Source: Neoechinorhynchus agilis (lineage: Eukaryota > Acanthocephala). From it: DNA of 64,000 nt. Numbering within the stretch: the stretch's first letter is position 1; every line of letters starts with the position of its first letter. Below are positions 22,856-35,552 of this stretch, one piece after another. The stretch spans positions 6,386,001 through 6,450,000 of the forward strand of contig CM121343.1 of assembly GCA_051530055.1 (NCBI GenBank), given 5' to 3'. The position numbers and the translations under genes are program-made. The notes below the pieces were generated by a model that saw only the letters and a list, made by a program, of their open reading frames with translations, was not told the DNA's origin and did not search any database.

Positions 22856-25800
22856 TTATTTTTTTCCAGAACGTTTTACATTCCCTCGACTACTTCGCCT
22901 TTTTTGCGACCCGCCCAGAAGATCTGTCGCTATCTCATGAGCTACGTTCATGAATGCTTCAATGGAGCAATTAATATGCCCATATCCGATAGCGGTGCTT
23001 TCAGTTCCACCAACTTTACTAACCACGTTTTCTCCAGAACCATATCTATCTTTGGCAGCGTCAACAACCTTACCGATCCATTCGGTGGCCGGTAAGATCG
23101 TTATCTTATCATTGGGGATGGACGCCATCATCACGAATTCAATCGCATTTTCGCCTATATCCAAATGACTTATCACACCAACCGCTGTCTCTTTCAGCCT
23201 CTGTCTAAATCCATTCAACATGAGATTCACGACCTTCCTAGAATCATTAGAACTAACTGATGTAATGTGTGGGATTGGATTTACATAACGGACAAGATAT
23301 ACTGGAGGAGTTGTGATCTTTTCGACCTCTTCTTTTATACGAAGTCTTTCTTTATTAGCAGCTGATGTTTGTCGCTTCCGTTTTTCAGAAATAATTTCCT
23401 TCTTCATTTTTTCCAACCTTTGCATCGCTCTTTCCTTAAAGATATAACTATTATAATGAAGTTCCAATTTCGCCAACATTCCCATAATATCTGGACCTAT
23501 TTTAGTGGTTCTTGATAATCAAGCACCGAACAAGACCCACTGGTTTATAACATCAATTATTTCCTCGACCTTATCTTCTTTCCATAACTGTTCATAAGCC
23601 AATTCAGTGACGTTAATTTCTTCCTCAAACATCGCATCCATGCGTTCAATCGCTGATGCTTCATTTGGACCAGTAACCGCCACGATGCGTTTAACGTTCC
23701 TTGCAATAGTTTCAAGATTCGTAATAATAATTTTACCAATGCTAGATGTATTTTCAAGATGAGTTCCTCCACATAACTCAGCCGAATGATTTTCATTATT
23801 TTCAAATTTGAATCTTACAACACGTACGACATCCGGGTATGTCTCACTAAGCATGAATCTAATCTGAGGATCATTTTTAGCATTTTGAAGATTCATCGTC
23901 TCTATATGCCTAGTATATCCTTGTCCACAGATTTCGTTAATGGTACTCTCAATGTACTCAACCTCTCTAGCTCCAAAACTTTCAGTGCAAAGAAAATCGA
24001 ACCTGAGTTTGTCTTCAGCAACAACCGATCCACGTTGTTCTGTTCGATCCAACAACTGAGATAATACCCAGTTCAGAATGTGAGTGGCACTGTGATTTCG
24101 CATCAGTGATATCCTGCGCATGTTATGAATACAGACCTGTACTGTATCGTTAACCTTCAAAGAACCCAAACTAAGAATGCGTCCATAATGAGCGACTATT
24201 CCATTGAATTTTTGAACGTTAACTACGTTGAACCGAACATCGTTATGATCGGTAATAAGTCCAGTATCGGAAAGTTGTCCTCCGCTTTCGGAATACATAC
24301 ACGTCTTATCGACAACGATCGCAACCTTATCAGCACTGTTATCGACCTCATATACTTCTTCAACTCCTTCGTCGTTTTCAACGTATATCTTCAAAATCGT
24401 TGCTGTCACGTCATAAAACTCATACGAATCATCTGAAGAAATCCATTGATAGTCGTATTTATAGCTATCATCAGTAAGCGAGAGGTTCTCATCTACTAAA
24501 ATTTTAAAGGGAAGTATCTCAAGCGAATCAATCACTTGGTCATCGGGTATTTGATTTTTTAATTTCCGCTTAGAATTAGTCAAAGCTTCCACGCGATCCT
24601 TTTCATATCCTTCAATGTCAACCGTGAAACCTTTCTCCTCACATGCTAACGTTATCAAATCCAAAGGAAATCCATTAGATTGATTGAGTTGCCAAGCTAA
24701 TGAGCCGGAAAGTATGGTCTTTCCATTCTCGCGTAGTAACTTCAAATGCTTGTTCAACAGAGCACTTCCTCTATCCAAATTCTTGTAGAACTGAATCTCC
24801 TCGGAACCTATGATCATCTCTATAGTTTCTATTAATTTCGGGTTCTTATCCACATCGAATTCTTCAAACGAGCTAGCTAACAATTCGCAAACCGGTTTTA
24901 CCAACATACGCAACGATCCACATTGGGCAAACAATTTTTCCTTTGCGTAACGAATGGCTCGGCGAAGGATCCGCCGTATAACATAACCCCGATCTTTATA
25001 GTCAGGAAGCACGCCATCAGCAATAGCCACACAAACGGTCCTCATGTGATCCGCAACTACGCGGTAAGCCGTATCTATTAGATCAGCATATTGGTGGTCG
25101 TCTTCGACATCCTCGATCCCAACTTTCCCTGTGTACTCTCTTAAACATTAAACTCGTATCTCAAAGCAAAAAAAGATGAACACTAAGTGAAATAAAAAGG
25201 AATAAGTAAAAAATCAACTAAATAGTAATTTTTAGACGTCGCAAATCGTCATCAATAAAATCGAAGTCTTCGAGAATACATTCAAAGGTAGCAGCAACCC
25301 TACAACGCCATAAACAAATCAATAATATCGGAAACATGGATAAATTGAGATCGCCATAGTGACCTATAGAATACCGTTTAAATATTTGGGTTTTTATATG
25401 ACGAAAAAATTGAATTCATTTGCTAAATCCGATATTTCAGCACAACCTCCATAAATGCACAAGATTGTGCCGAAATATCGGAATCAATAAATCCTTTTAA
25501 AATTATAACCGAGATCGATTTTCACTGACGAAATCTCACTGGGAAAAATAGCTTTTTTACTTTTTCTCTCTTATATTGAAATAATTTACAACCTTCAAAA
25601 AGGGACAGGATTGTACCGAAATATCGGAATCAATAAATCCTTTTAAAATTATAACCGAGATCGATTTTCTCTAACGAAATCTCACTGGGAAAAATAGCTT
25701 TTTAACTTTTTCTCTCTTATATTGAAACAATTTACAACCTTCAAAAAGGGACAGGATTGTACCGAAATATCGGAATCAATAAATTATTTTAAAATTATAA

Positions 25801-27077
25801 CCGAGATCGATTTTCACTGACGAAATCTCACTGGGAAAAATAGCTTTTTAACTTTTTCTCTCTTAGATTGAAACAATTTACAACCTTCAAAAAGGGACAG
25901 GATTGTACCGAAATATCGGAATCAATAAATTATTTTAAAATTATAAGTTCAAAGCATCCAAATACCTCTATTACGCCCAATGCAAGTACAATTCATCTTT
26001 GCCGATGAAATAAAATTTATATATGCCATTATAAAGTGTACGATACAAACTCAAAACAGAAATTCTGATAAAAAAGAGTGGAATTTAAATGAGTGAAATC
26101 CTTCCTAACGATTTGATCAACGAGTTCAATTCTATGTGTGTGATATCGGAAATAGCTTTAAAAATCGGCATAAATACGTCTGTATCATAATTCGAGGATT
26201 TTCCTTGAACGATGGAGACAAGTCTTTCAAATCCCATTCCGGTGTCGACGTGCTTTTCCGGCAGTTCGCTCAGGTTTCCATTTTCATGGCGATAAAATTG
26301 CATGAATACGAGATTCCACACTTCGATAACTGTAGGATCATCAGCATTTACAAGATTGCTAACGTCTTCGGTTCTCCCGAGTTTGTCGAAATGAATTTCG
26401 CTACATGGTCCACATGGACCCGTGTCACCCATTTCCCAAAAATTGTCCTTCATTGAGCCTGGGACAACTCGATGTTTAGGTAAATACCTTAACCAAAGTT
26501 CCTTTGTTTCTTCATCCTTCGTAAGACCCAATTCCGAACCATTTTGGCCGCCAAAATCCGGATCAAAATAAGTGACATAGAAATAATTAGGGTCAAGATC
26601 AAGTTCAATCGTCAAAAAGGCCCAAGCCATGTCAATGGCACGCTCCTTAAAATAATCTCCAAATGACCACGTTCCTAACATTTCGAAAAATGTATGATGG
26701 TAAACATCTTTTCCTACGTCGTTGAGATCATTGTGCTTTCCACCGGCACGGATACATTTCTGTGAGTTGACCACACGTCGAAGCTTGTTCTCAGGAGCCT
26801 GACCAATGAAAATTGATTTAAATTGGTTCATGCCCGCATTGACGAACAGAAGCGATTTGTCTTCAGGGATGACTATTCGAGATGATGGAACAAATTCATG
26901 TCCGAGCTTCATAAAGAATTCAAGGAACCGAGAACGAACGTCTTTTGCTGACAAAACCACACTCAGTATAGAACGAAGCTCATGACTATCATCCAAGTCC
27001 GCATCGGAATCTGTTGAATCCATCAATGGAGTCTCCCTTACAACCTTAGGACAATTATCCTCGAACGCGTCAACCAT
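22856..27077 (-). CDS. AARS1: Alanyl-tRNA synthetase, cytosolic type
   Basis: Charges tRNA-Ala and edits mischarged Ser/Gly. Exon 1 starts at ATG 27077 and ends near 26122 or 26110 (GTTGAT or GTTAGG donor); exon 2 is 25139-23527; exon 3 is 23496-22856. About 1070 residues, against 968 in human; part of the excess is an acidic N-terminal extension ([17 protein letters not shown]), which argues against a mitochondrial signal. Exon 1 holds the class II core: [30 protein letters not shown] and GMGFERL. Exon 2 continues [16 protein letters not shown] and [15 protein letters not shown], then the editing domain with intact zinc ligands HSATH and CGGTH. Exon 3 carries a Lys/Glu-rich coiled coil and a diverged C-Ala domain ([16 protein letters not shown]). 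Intron 2 is only 30 nt (23497-23526); intron 1 is ~970 nt and contains a tandem array. Confidence 0.95.
25376..25950. repeat. ~145-bp tandem array in AlaRS intron 1, about 3.5 copies
   Basis: Units carry CCGAAATATCGGAATCAATAA, AATTATAACCGAGATCGATT, CTGACGAAATCTCACTGGG and TTACAACCTTCAAAAAGGGA. GGAATCAATAAATC-TTTTAAA recurs at about 25480, 25622, 25768 and 25918. The core AAATATC-GAATCAATAAAT also appears at 39268 and in the foldback repeat at 53255. Confidence 0.85.
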
Positions 27078-27299
27078 CCTCAAAAATCACCATTCGTCAT
27101 TGAACCAAAAAATCCGGAGAGGATTTAATAGAGACTTTCTTGGTTTTAGCGCATTTTCAAAACGCATCCGCTTATTTCTCGCTGCGCGGATCAAATCATG
27201 CATTTTTCGAAACGATTAGATGTTATTAATTGAAAAATTGCGTTGTACACGACATTTTTATTTCGTCCGATCTTCACCGCCGCGTATCTCGATTGAAAA

Positions 27300-27600
27300 A
27301 TATGCCTCCGAAATGAAGCCGGTTATTTCCTCTCCCGACTGGAAAAGATGCTAAAATATGCCAATGGTGACATGCGCTCCAGCAGCTTCCTGATGCAGCG
27401 AATCAGCGCGGCGATCCAACGCGGCCATCAACGAAGCTGCCGAACAATCATGACGACAGTTGCAGAATTGGAGGAAAAGGAGGAATTTGTGAACGAAAAT
27501 AATCGCGAATTGTATGCGATTCCAAGAGTACTTGCAATACAATTAGAATTCCTTGGCGATGAAATCTGCATTTTGAGATCCGTAGATTATTCATGATTTT
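27300..27600 (+). mobile_element. LINE C-terminal relic with an 82-codon open frame
   Basis: From 27330 the plus strand reads RLEKMLKYANGDMRSSSF then LMQRISAAIQRG, which resembles the last domain of a LINE-type RT protein whose other relics lie at 30.6, 41.5 and 47.2 kb (FLRQNISLAVQRDNAAS, NTSIAVLRGNTAS). The frame stays open from ATG 27348 to a stop at 27596 and its second half, which no longer resembles the element, contains LAIQLEFLGDEI, an exact fit to a BH3 pattern. It lies head to head with AlaRS, about 270 bp apart, so the region may also serve as that gene's promoter. Confidence 0.45.
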
Positions 27601-28629
27601 ACGTGAATTAATAGGAGACTTGTGGACGTTTGAGAAATGCAGTAGAAAATATCTTTTGCACTGGAAATAGTCATTGATACACAACAATAAATTGCAAAAA
27701 ATCAATGTTGCCATTTTTTTCGATCTTGATTTAACAAAAATGAATATCGAGGACCAAAGAAGCGGTGGAATGATTGCGTCGCCGGGAGCAAGCGAGAATG
27801 TGTTTGACTGTCTGACTGCGAGAATTTTGCGCAGCCCCGCGAAGGGAAATGCGAGAAATAAGTTCTTGTTGTTGCTGCTGATTTAGTTTTGCTTTAGGAA
27901 TGATCAAAGAACTCCGATACAGTCTTGAGCGAACGTCACGTAATCAAAATTAATTCGAATTGTAGATTGTTGTACTCATTATCCACAATCTCGTCGCGAA
28001 CAAATAAAAATATAGAATGTGCAAGTATTGCAAAAATTAATTAAAGCAATTGACCAATAACGTTGCGAGAATTAAATAATTCTGTATAAAACACATGCAA
28101 ACTCTTCATTTTCTGATTTTTCCGTTAACCAATGAAATTGCAAAAATCTCGTTATTGCAAATAAATCAAATGTAAAATTTAAACATAAACGTGGAGGATT
28201 ATTTTGTGCGTTTCTTTTAAATGTGCTAAACATTTAGAAACTTAAAGGTTAGATTTTTTGAAAATCCAAGTGCAATATTTTTGGAATTTCGAACATTAAC
28301 GCAAAATGACAGGAATCTCGTTATTGCAAATAAAACAAATGTAAAATTTAGATCGTATCGAGATCGTTGATTAAGATTTGTCAATAGCTTTAGCGCTCAT
28401 TTTGGTGGTAATTTTTCAATAGCAGGTGTTGATATTAAAGGATTTAACCAAAAAAAATTGAAATGGTGAACGCACTTAAACCGGACGTTTTTTTGGCAAA
28501 TAGCATTTGAATACAGTATTATACGGATATGAACAAACTTAATTTTAACAGCATATTAACTCAATTTTTGCTTTGATTGGTTATTAATAAGTCAATAGAT
28601 CGCTGAGGTTTGTTTCTAGCTTGTAAATC
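27601..28629. other. Intergenic, no supported gene
   Basis: A 70-codon plus-strand frame (27674-27886) has no recognisable motif. The pair AAAATCTCGTTATTGCAAATAA at about 28144 and 28317 is a short direct repeat. Confidence 0.4.
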
Positions 28630-29109
28630 TTAAGATAATCGGTTGCTCATAATGAGCATTATGATATTAAACATATACGATGCCAGCACATTGACGAAGC
28701 AGATTGTTAAGAAGGTAGCGAAGGGTTGTCTTTTGACGATTGGCAATCCGATATCGACTAATAAAATGAAATACGTCACAAAGAGTAATGACGTTACAAG
28801 AGTAAGTATAATCCATACAAGATTCCAATTCTTACCAATGAAGTAGTTTAAGTATATTCGACATGCCTCAGCAGCATTTTGAAACGCGATAGTCGCTACA
28901 ATAAGTCCATTGGATACATTGAATAGAATATTAAATATGAACAAACACAATTCTAGTTGCCGAACTCCTCCTTGTGCTTTGATAATATAACTTTTGCCGC
29001 TTTGTGAATCGGTGAAGGTTACTTTTAGATAAAGGTTGAAACCAAGTCTTCCAATTAAATTAAAAAGAATACTTGTAGAACACAAAGCCGATATGTATAC
29101 GTTCTTCAT
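28630..29109 (-). CDS. Small four-pass membrane protein, unrecognised
   Basis: About 159 residues from ATG 29109 (an upstream non-ATG extension to 29133 is open). Four hydrophobic segments: ISALCSTSILFNLIGRLGF, LCLFIFNILFNVSNGLIVAT, VWIILTLVTSLLFVTYFILL and FATFLTICFVNVLASYMFNI. A charged loop (TFTDSQSGKSYIIKAQGG) separates the first two. The layout resembles the second small membrane protein at 51.7-52.2 kb but the sequences are not clearly related. No family is recognised. Confidence 0.55.
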   Translation of the reverse strand: MKNVYISALCSTSILFNLIGRLGFNLYLKVTFTDSQSGKSYIIKAQGGVRQLELCLFIFNILFNVSNGLIVATIAFQNAAEACRIYLNYFIGKNWNLVWIILTLVTSLLFVTYFILLVDIGLPIVKRQPFATFLTICFVNVLASYMFNIIMLIMSNRLS

Positions 29110-30595
29110 GTTATGGGAAGCAGCCGTGAGCAAAGAAAATCATTCGCATGTTCCTTAAGTAAGGTACAGGCCGCAATTATCTAGAAGTACATGACAGCTT
29201 AACGTAAATGTTAGACATTTTAAAATGAGGCAACTGAAAGGGCTATTCCAGTCAGCGGAATTAATTAACAAATTTTACTAATATGGGTTTCGACACAAAC
29301 ATTTTATTGCCAAATCATGCTCGTTTGGCAGGGTTCAAAAGAAGCAGTATTTATACAAGTGACCTTTCGAATGGTATTTTGTGTGGTAAAAAAATTCGAT
29401 TCTGTCTATTTATTCTATTCAAAAACGCACTGAAACTAAGCAACGTGGAAAAACATGAAGGGAGTGAGAGTTGCATGAATTTTAGGGATTCTGCAAATAA
29501 AAGAAAACTTAGGTCTCTTTTATACTTGCAAAACTCAACCAAATTCAAAAAATTAAATTATGAGATAACGCGATTTTATGGACAAATTAAACAAATTTTT
29601 GTTAGTGTTAACTTTTTAATTTCGGCCAAATCTTACCAACATTCACACCACCGTTTTGAACCACTCAATTGCCGTCCTGGTGTTGTAATGGTCGAAATGG
29701 TAGAAGCAGCCAATAAAATTCACACAAAATGAGGCACGTTCATTGGCTAAATTCGTGAGAGTTTTTGGTCTAAAAAATCCGCGATTTGAATACTGTCATA
29801 GTTAAGTTTTCAATGTCGGTGAATGTTCATGGAGGTACAAGTGGAGCCAACGTTCGCAATGAAACAAGTTAAAAAGGAACATCTCTATACTCGGCATTGG
29901 TGAAAATGAGGACAGCATTACACTTGCACTTAGGAATATCGTCGAAATTCTATTGTTAAGGTTTGTAACTTAGCGCAACTGTCTCATAAGTCGGTGCAGC
30001 CTCGAGTAAAGAAACGCGTAACTGCCGGATACAGCATTTAGCAATAGTCTTATACGAATGTGTCTTTTGGGATATAATGATCCTCTAAACTAGACGACTT
30101 GATAGTTCCTCGAGATTATTGAATTCGCAAAACTGGTTTTTTCGGGCCGCATATTTTAGTTCCGGTATCAGTTAAACGTTTGAATCGACTAAGTTAGAAA
30201 ATCCTTTGAACGTCTTGTAACGTAATCTTTTTTTTATAGACGATAGTTTTAACAGAAGGTTTTTTGCTACGTAAATGTCCCTTTAGGACATATAACTGCC
30301 AACCATTATGTAAATACAAGAATGCGAAAACGACAAGTATGAGTAATTCATAATTTATTCAGTCTAAAATGCTGATGAAGTTCGCATTAATGAATGTACT
30401 TTGATCGGAATGCAGAAACATGCATTCAATATCGCAATCCTTTAATTTAAACGGCTACCACTTTAGACTCATGCTAAGAAAATATTTTAATTCCGTGTTA
30501 CTGGGATTTTGTTCAATCATTTTCAGCCAAATACGCACGCAGAAATTACAGTAGACTTTTATCCGTCATTCTAAAGCATAGAAAAGACATTCATT
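29110..30595. other. Intergenic with a short dispersed repeat
   Basis: A 149-codon plus frame (29283-29732) looks non-coding. Its end, from 29638 to 29690, shares ATTCACA, CACTCA-TTGCC and GTCCTGGTGTTGTAATG with 59775-59828, so it is part of a dispersed repeat. Nothing else seen. Confidence 0.4.
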
Positions 30596-30599
30596 TTAC

Positions 30600-30870
30600 T
30601 TTTTTAACTCTGCTCCAGGATCTCTCGAAGAAATTGAGAAAGGACCGGCGACGCACGAGGTGTATTCCCGCGACAAAATATCTCGCTTCCAGTAGATAGG
30701 CGAGGAAGGAGAGACGCTAAGATTTTGCGGACGGTGGTGATTGCTCGTTTTGTACTTTATTATTGTAAAAAATTCGGAATGGCTTTTTTTAAGACAAATA
30801 GGAATGTTTACTTTTCTAGAGGTAACACTGCAAGCATTCGGGCGACGATTGAGGACGGCTAGGCACATAA
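30600..30870 (+). mobile_element. LINE C-terminal relic
   Basis: CTCTGCTCCAGGATCTCTCG followed by AAGAAATTGAGA at 30607 is identical to 41531, and the following bases (CGACAAAATATCTCGCTTCC) match the same element more loosely. The end (CACTGCAAGCATTCGGGCGA, 30828) matches the relic at 47201. Frames are broken. Confidence 0.6.
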
Positions 30871-31054
30871 CAGTTTGTGCTTTGGATCGTTAAACAAACA
30901 ATCGATATCGGCGATACTAAAACGAGGAAAAACGGCTAAAAATGCGTTCGTTTCAAAAAAGGCCTTCTTTTAGCTCAGGTTCATTTCAGAAAAATAATTC
31001 TCAGATTTTCCGTCATTCTAAAGCGCCAAACCCGCAAGTGCGATTACGTCAAAC

Positions 31055-31062
31055 TGACGTCA
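31055..31062. promoter_or_regulatory. CRE palindrome TGACGTCA
   Basis: Perfect CREB/ATF site 0.27 kb beyond the PABP stop codon. One of four such sites between 31.0 and 36.2 kb. Confidence 0.35.
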
Positions 31063-31331
31063 CAGATGGAACTTTCTTGCGTATGTAACCGAGGTCACTA
31101 AAAAGGCAAATTGAACATTGACATCCCACCGCCACCGCCACCACAAGCAAAAGTACCGATATAGCTCTGTTGATCGCATTGCAAACACACACAGAGACAG
31201 ACAATGGGGGTGGGAACACAATTCCTCCTCTATTGAAGACGACCACTTCGGCTAATGTAGCTCATCATTTTAGTAGGTGCTCCCACTACCTCCTACCCAC
31301 CCCCTCCGTCTGAGCTCAAGCATGCTTAGTC

Positions 31332-34300
31332 TTAAGAAGACATGCTCGTGGCAGCAGGTTCAATCGTTCCATCCTGCTGCTGCTGCTGCTCGTCGTTATT
31401 CTGCTGCTGCTCTTGTTGTGGCTGTTGAGAAGATTGTGGTGACGACGCATCCGTTCGTCGTTCAATTACTGTCAGCGCTTCTTCGATTTTGTTCAGTATT
31501 TCTTCGGGTGATTGAAGTGCCGTGTAGAGCGCATCTTCCTCCAGACATAACAGCATTCCTGTGACTCTTCCGGCAGCTTGTTCGTTGATTTGTTTAATGT
31601 AATTGTGAAGATAGTCTCCAACTCGTTTTTTTCGTCGCTCTTGAGATGCCTTCTTCAACTCGTCAATTGTAAATGGTAAAGCCGGAAGAGGTGGTAAATG
31701 ATCGTGTCTATTATCCATTGATCTGGACTCGTCAGCGCGACAAGGTGGCGTCTGCTGCCTTGAGACACTCCCGGAAGCGACCGGCGTGTTCGTAGGGGCG
31801 ATGATTCTTTGAGAATCGAGTGACAATGTGATGACATTCTGTTCAAGAGGTAAAACCTCAGCTACTGGTGAAGACATCGGCATGGTGGCACTTACCGGCT
31901 GATGACTGGGCGCTTGTACGTGGTCTAAAGGATTAGGTCGCCGAGTTAATGGAGGACCAGTCGGCCTGTTAATCGATGGATGAATCAACGGTAGCTGAGT
32001 ATGCTGCGTTGGGTGAATCGGTTGTCGCGGTCCGAACCTTAGAGGTTGCTGCTGCTGTTGCTGTTGCTGCTGCTGCTGATGATGATGATGTTGTAATCTA
32101 TTCGCCAATCTAAGGGCTCGTAGACTGGCTTGATGAACATTACCGGGTGCTCCACCACCACCACCACCACCACGTCCACCCGGAACACCAGAATTTACGC
32201 CCATGGTAGAACCGTCCATCCGATTCCTCGTGTGTACGGCTTGGTGGTTAAAGCCGCCGCCGTGCACAGCATTTGGATTGTTAAGATATGGATTACGCAT
32301 GCTAGGAAATAAAAGTGCACGGTTGGTGCTATTCATCGCTGCGGAAATTTGACTTGAACCAACAGCATTTTGCATGTTGTATATTGTAGGGTATCGAGCT
32401 GGTTGCTGTTGGGCAGCAACCACGGCTGCCATTTGTTGAAAGCTTGCCTGTTGAGCCGCCGCCGCGGCTGCCGCAGAAGCACTTTGTTGATGTTGAATAG
32501 GATTTGGAGGAGGAGGAGGGGGATGATGATGGTGATGATGGTACATTGCATTTGGATGTTGTTGTTGTTGTTGGTGGTGGTGATGCGACGGGGCAACTTG
32601 TGGATTATGGACCGTTGGTTGATGAGATGCGACGTGTGCGGCAGCGGCAGCAGCGGCCATGGCAGCCGCTGCTGCGGCTTGCGTCGAAACACTCGATGGT
32701 ACTTGTGGAGGACCACCTTGGTTTGGAGGTGCTTGAGGGCCGCCGGCGGTTCCGGGATATCCTGACAAATATGCAGCGGCGTTCTGCGTTATAGTGCCAC
32801 CATAGGGAGAGCCTGGTGCAAACATGGATGGATGAGGCGCTGCACCAGGTTGACCGATAATAACCGGTGGTTGACCAATGGGTTGAGTAAGAGTGCCCCT
32901 AAGGGTACTCATCCGCTGCCAGAGTTGGTGTTGAAGATGCTGCCTTCGTTCTTCTTTTCTTTGAGCTAGAGCGACATAGAGAGGTTTGGTGCCTAGTATT
33001 CGTCCATTCATTTCGGTAACAGCTCGAGTAGCTTCATCCGGTTGTGTAAAGCACACAAACCCGAAACCTCTCGAGTTTCCACTCTCGTCCTTCATGACCT
33101 TTGCTGACGTTATCCTTCCGAATACAGCGAACTTTTCGTTCAGTTTTTGATCGTCTACAGAATCGTCAAGGTTCTTAATATAAAGATTAACTCCTTGGTA
33201 CTTGGTCATCCTTTCTGCTCTAACTTCCTCCATTTTTTCCCTTAACTCTTGCATCCTTTCAGCTTTCTTCTGTGCTCGTCCAACGTAGATATCTCTTGAC
33301 CCAACTCGAGTGCCATTAAGGGTTTTCACTGCATGCTCAGCGCTTTCGGGTTTGTCAAAACTAACAAAGCCAAAGCCCCTTGATTGTCCTGTTTCTGTAC
33401 GCATCACCTTTGCGCTTTCAATGTTGCCGTAAGGACGGAACATTGCAGCAAGAGATTCGTCATCAAGAAGGTCAGCGAAGTTCTTAACGTAAATGTTAGT
33501 GAACTTGGGTGATCGGCCTCCCATTTCACGCATCCGTTGATGTTTTGGCATAAAATGATTTACGTAAACCTTCTTTTCCTTAATAAGCATTCCATTCACT
33601 GATACAATGGCACTTTCGGCTGCATCAGCATTTTCGTAATGGACAAATCCGAATCCACGAGACACTCTTCGGTCATCGTACATAATCTTGCATGATAAAA
33701 TGTAACCGAACACTGAAAACGTATCATAAAGTGTTTTTGCATCGATTGATTTATCGAGGTTTTTTATGAAAATATTCCCTACGCCAGACTTGCGAAGGCT
33801 TGGATCACGTTGGCTCCACATGATTCGCATTGGTCGGTTGAATAAAATGTCATAGTTCATCGTCTCCAGAGCACGCTCGGCGTCCGGTTGATGTTGGAAG
33901 TTCACATACGCGTATCCTAATGATCGACGAGTCATCAGATCGCGGCATACGCGAATCGAGATGATTGGACCAGCCGTAGAGAATTTCTCAAACAATGCGG
34001 CTTCCGTGGCCTCTGGAGATAAATCTCCGACGTAGAGGGAAGTCAACGAATAGAGAGACGATGGAACATGAGAATCGGACGACACTTGTTGCGATTGTAA
34101 CGCCATTGGCTGAGTTGAATTCTGGGACGTTGATGGCTCCTGTGCTGCCGTCAGATTGTTCGTAGTGTTTTCAGGCCTTCGTTGTTGTTCCGGCTGCTGC
34201 TGTTGTTGTGCCTGAAAGGGCGGTTGTTCATGTTGCGATTGGGAAGTGCTGGCGGCGGCGGCAACTTCGGTTGAACTCGAATGAGTGGTACTTTCGGTGA

Positions 34301-34370
34301 CCGTGTCCCCTTCTGCATTGTTTGACGGTACAGGCCGGCTACTTGCGGTGGTCAGAGCTGGTAACGGCAT
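31332..34370 (-). CDS. PABPC: Cytoplasmic poly(A)-binding protein, extended
   Basis: A single exon of 1012 residues that binds mRNA poly(A) tails and bridges to translation factors. Four RRMs at roughly 111-190, 199-277, 292-370 and 395-473, very close to human PABPC1: [76 protein letters not shown]-terminal MLLE domain lies near 893-971 ([20 protein letters not shown]; the usual GMLLE has Cys for Glu). Unlike the ~630-residue family norm, it has a ~108-residue Ser/Gln-rich N-terminal extension and a ~420-residue linker with runs of Ala, His, Gln, Pro and Gly. The ATG at 34370 follows AT-rich leader; ATGs closer to RRM1 (Met89) are alternatives. The absence of introns is notable next to its intron-bearing neighbours and could mean retroposition, but the frame is fully open and conserved. 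Confidence 0.95.
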   Translation of the reverse strand: MPLPALTTASSRPVPSNNAEGDTVTESTTHSSSTEVAAAASTSQSQHEQPPFQAQQQQQPEQQRRPENTTNNLTAAQEPSTSQNSTQPMALQSQQVSSDSHVPSSLYSLTSLYVGDLSPEATEAALFEKFSTAGPIISIRVCRDLMTRRSLGYAYVNFQHQPDAERALETMNYDILFNRPMRIMWSQRDPSLRKSGVGNIFIKNLDKSIDAKTLYDTFSVFGYILSCKIMYDDRRVSRGFGFVHYENADAAESAIVSVNGMLIKEKKVYVNHFMPKHQRMREMGGRSPKFTNIYVKNFADLLDDESLAAMFRPYGNIESAKVMRTETGQSRGFGFVSFDKPESAEHAVKTLNGTRVGSRDIYVGRAQKKAERMQELREKMEEVRAERMTKYQGVNLYIKNLDDSVDDQKLNEKFAVFGRITSAKVMKDESGNSRGFGFVCFTQPDEATRAVTEMNGRILGTKPLYVALAQRKEERRQHLQHQLWQRMSTLRGTLTQPIGQPPVIIGQPGAAPHPSMFAPGSPYGGTITQNAAAYLSGYPGTAGGPQAPPNQGGPPQVPSSVSTQAAAAAAMAAAAAAAHVASHQPTVHNPQVAPSHHHHQQQQQHPNAMYHHHHHHPPPPPPNPIQHQQSASAAAAAAAQQASFQQMAAVVAAQQQPARYPTIYNMQNAVGSSQISAAMNSTNRALLFPSMRNPYLNNPNAVHGGGFNHQAVHTRNRMDGSTMGVNSGVPGGRGGGGGGGAPGNVHQASLRALRLANRLQHHHHQQQQQQQQQQQPLRFGPRQPIHPTQHTQLPLIHPSINRPTGPPLTRRPNPLDHVQAPSHQPVSATMPMSSPVAEVLPLEQNVITLSLDSQRIIAPTNTPVASGSVSRQQTPPCRADESRSMDNRHDHLPPLPALPFTIDELKKASQERRKKRVGDYLHNYIKQINEQAAGRVTGMLLCLEEDALYTALQSPEEILNKIEEALTVIERRTDASSPQSSQQPQQEQQQNNDEQQQQQDGTIEPAATSMSS

Positions 34371-35552
34371 TTTATCGGGATTTTTTCAATTTTTTCTACA
34401 AACAAAGTGTATCAATGAGCTAAAGAGCCATGGGAGCATACACTCACTCGCCAACCGACTCAGACAGCAAACGTGGATGCAAGAACAATGACACGCAGTA
34501 GTGCAAGACTAAGACGCAATGCAGACAACGCAACACTGAAGAAAGCGTAACCGACGTTGTCGCGCTGCTCTACCATTCGGCGTATACGCACGCTCGTTCT
34601 CGGCGAATATGTCTATGTGTTTGGATATGGAGGAAAATCCCCAGCAGAAAGACACCACTGCCACGGAACGTCAGTGAACGTGTGACGTAGGAAAACACAC
34701 GTGCAAAAAAAGGAGAGGAAAAAGAGAGGGTATACGCACGCGTGCACAATGACGTCACTTCTATGAGAAAGAGAGAATTGAGTGGTCGTCAATGTAAACA
34801 ATTTTTTTGTTTGCCAGAAAACAAACTTGTCGGAAGTGGACTATACACTCTTTGTAAACAAATCGTTAAAATAATGTAGGACCGAAAATCAATTTCGAAT
34901 AAGAAAAGTTCCGGTTTGATAGCATAAAACACATAGAATATTCGCACTTTCAAAATCTAAAAATGCAAACATAAAAAATTCAACTTTTATAACGTAATAT
35001 AGAAAGGTTAAACATTGATCCCCCGCATATGGCACTAACCTTCGACGATAAAGACGTAGTGTATTCTCGGCCGAGAAAAGAGAAAAACAATCACACTACC
35101 TGAATTCTTTCGGAGCAATAACGCATTTACAAATAACTGAACTAATTAGAATTAATATTCGCGAACCGAATAACCATGACTAATGTGATAACCGATAATG
35201 TGTTGCTCATTCGAATGGATTGCATGACGTCAGTGTCGCATGGATTTAAAGTAATTTTGGTAAGATTGATTGCCTGCTATATTATGCTCAATATTCTCCA
35301 GTACGTAACTTATGTAAAGCCGTCCACTAAAATATTAACCGCTATACTCTTTTGCTGCTTGAGTTTGAACTTCAAACATGCATGGAAGGGTCAAATTGAA
35401 CTGTATGCGATTAGAAATGTCGGGGTCCAAATCAATATCATACCCCGATGCGATCTTATACCTTCCATCAGCGGTTTTCGGTTTGATTTTTGTCTTTAGC
35501 TAAAGAGTTTCTTTCATCGAAAAGCAACTTTGATAATTGAACTGACGTTTAT
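34371..35552. promoter_or_regulatory. PABP upstream region with CRE sites
   Basis: A relatively GC-rich stretch to about 34,760, consistent with a promoter, contains a perfect TGACGTCA at 34750-34757 and a half site (GTGACGTAGG) near 34682; a second perfect palindrome lies at 35225-35232. Small open frames here look non-coding. Confidence 0.4.

Noticed and set aside
29283-29732. 149-residue plus-strand protein
   Set aside because: Codon content looks random, and its last part is a dispersed repeat shared with 59.8 kb.
32130-32794. Plus-strand and alternate-frame ORFs of 60-131 codons
   Set aside because: They lie opposite the triplet-repeat linker of PABP, whose codon runs keep other frames open.
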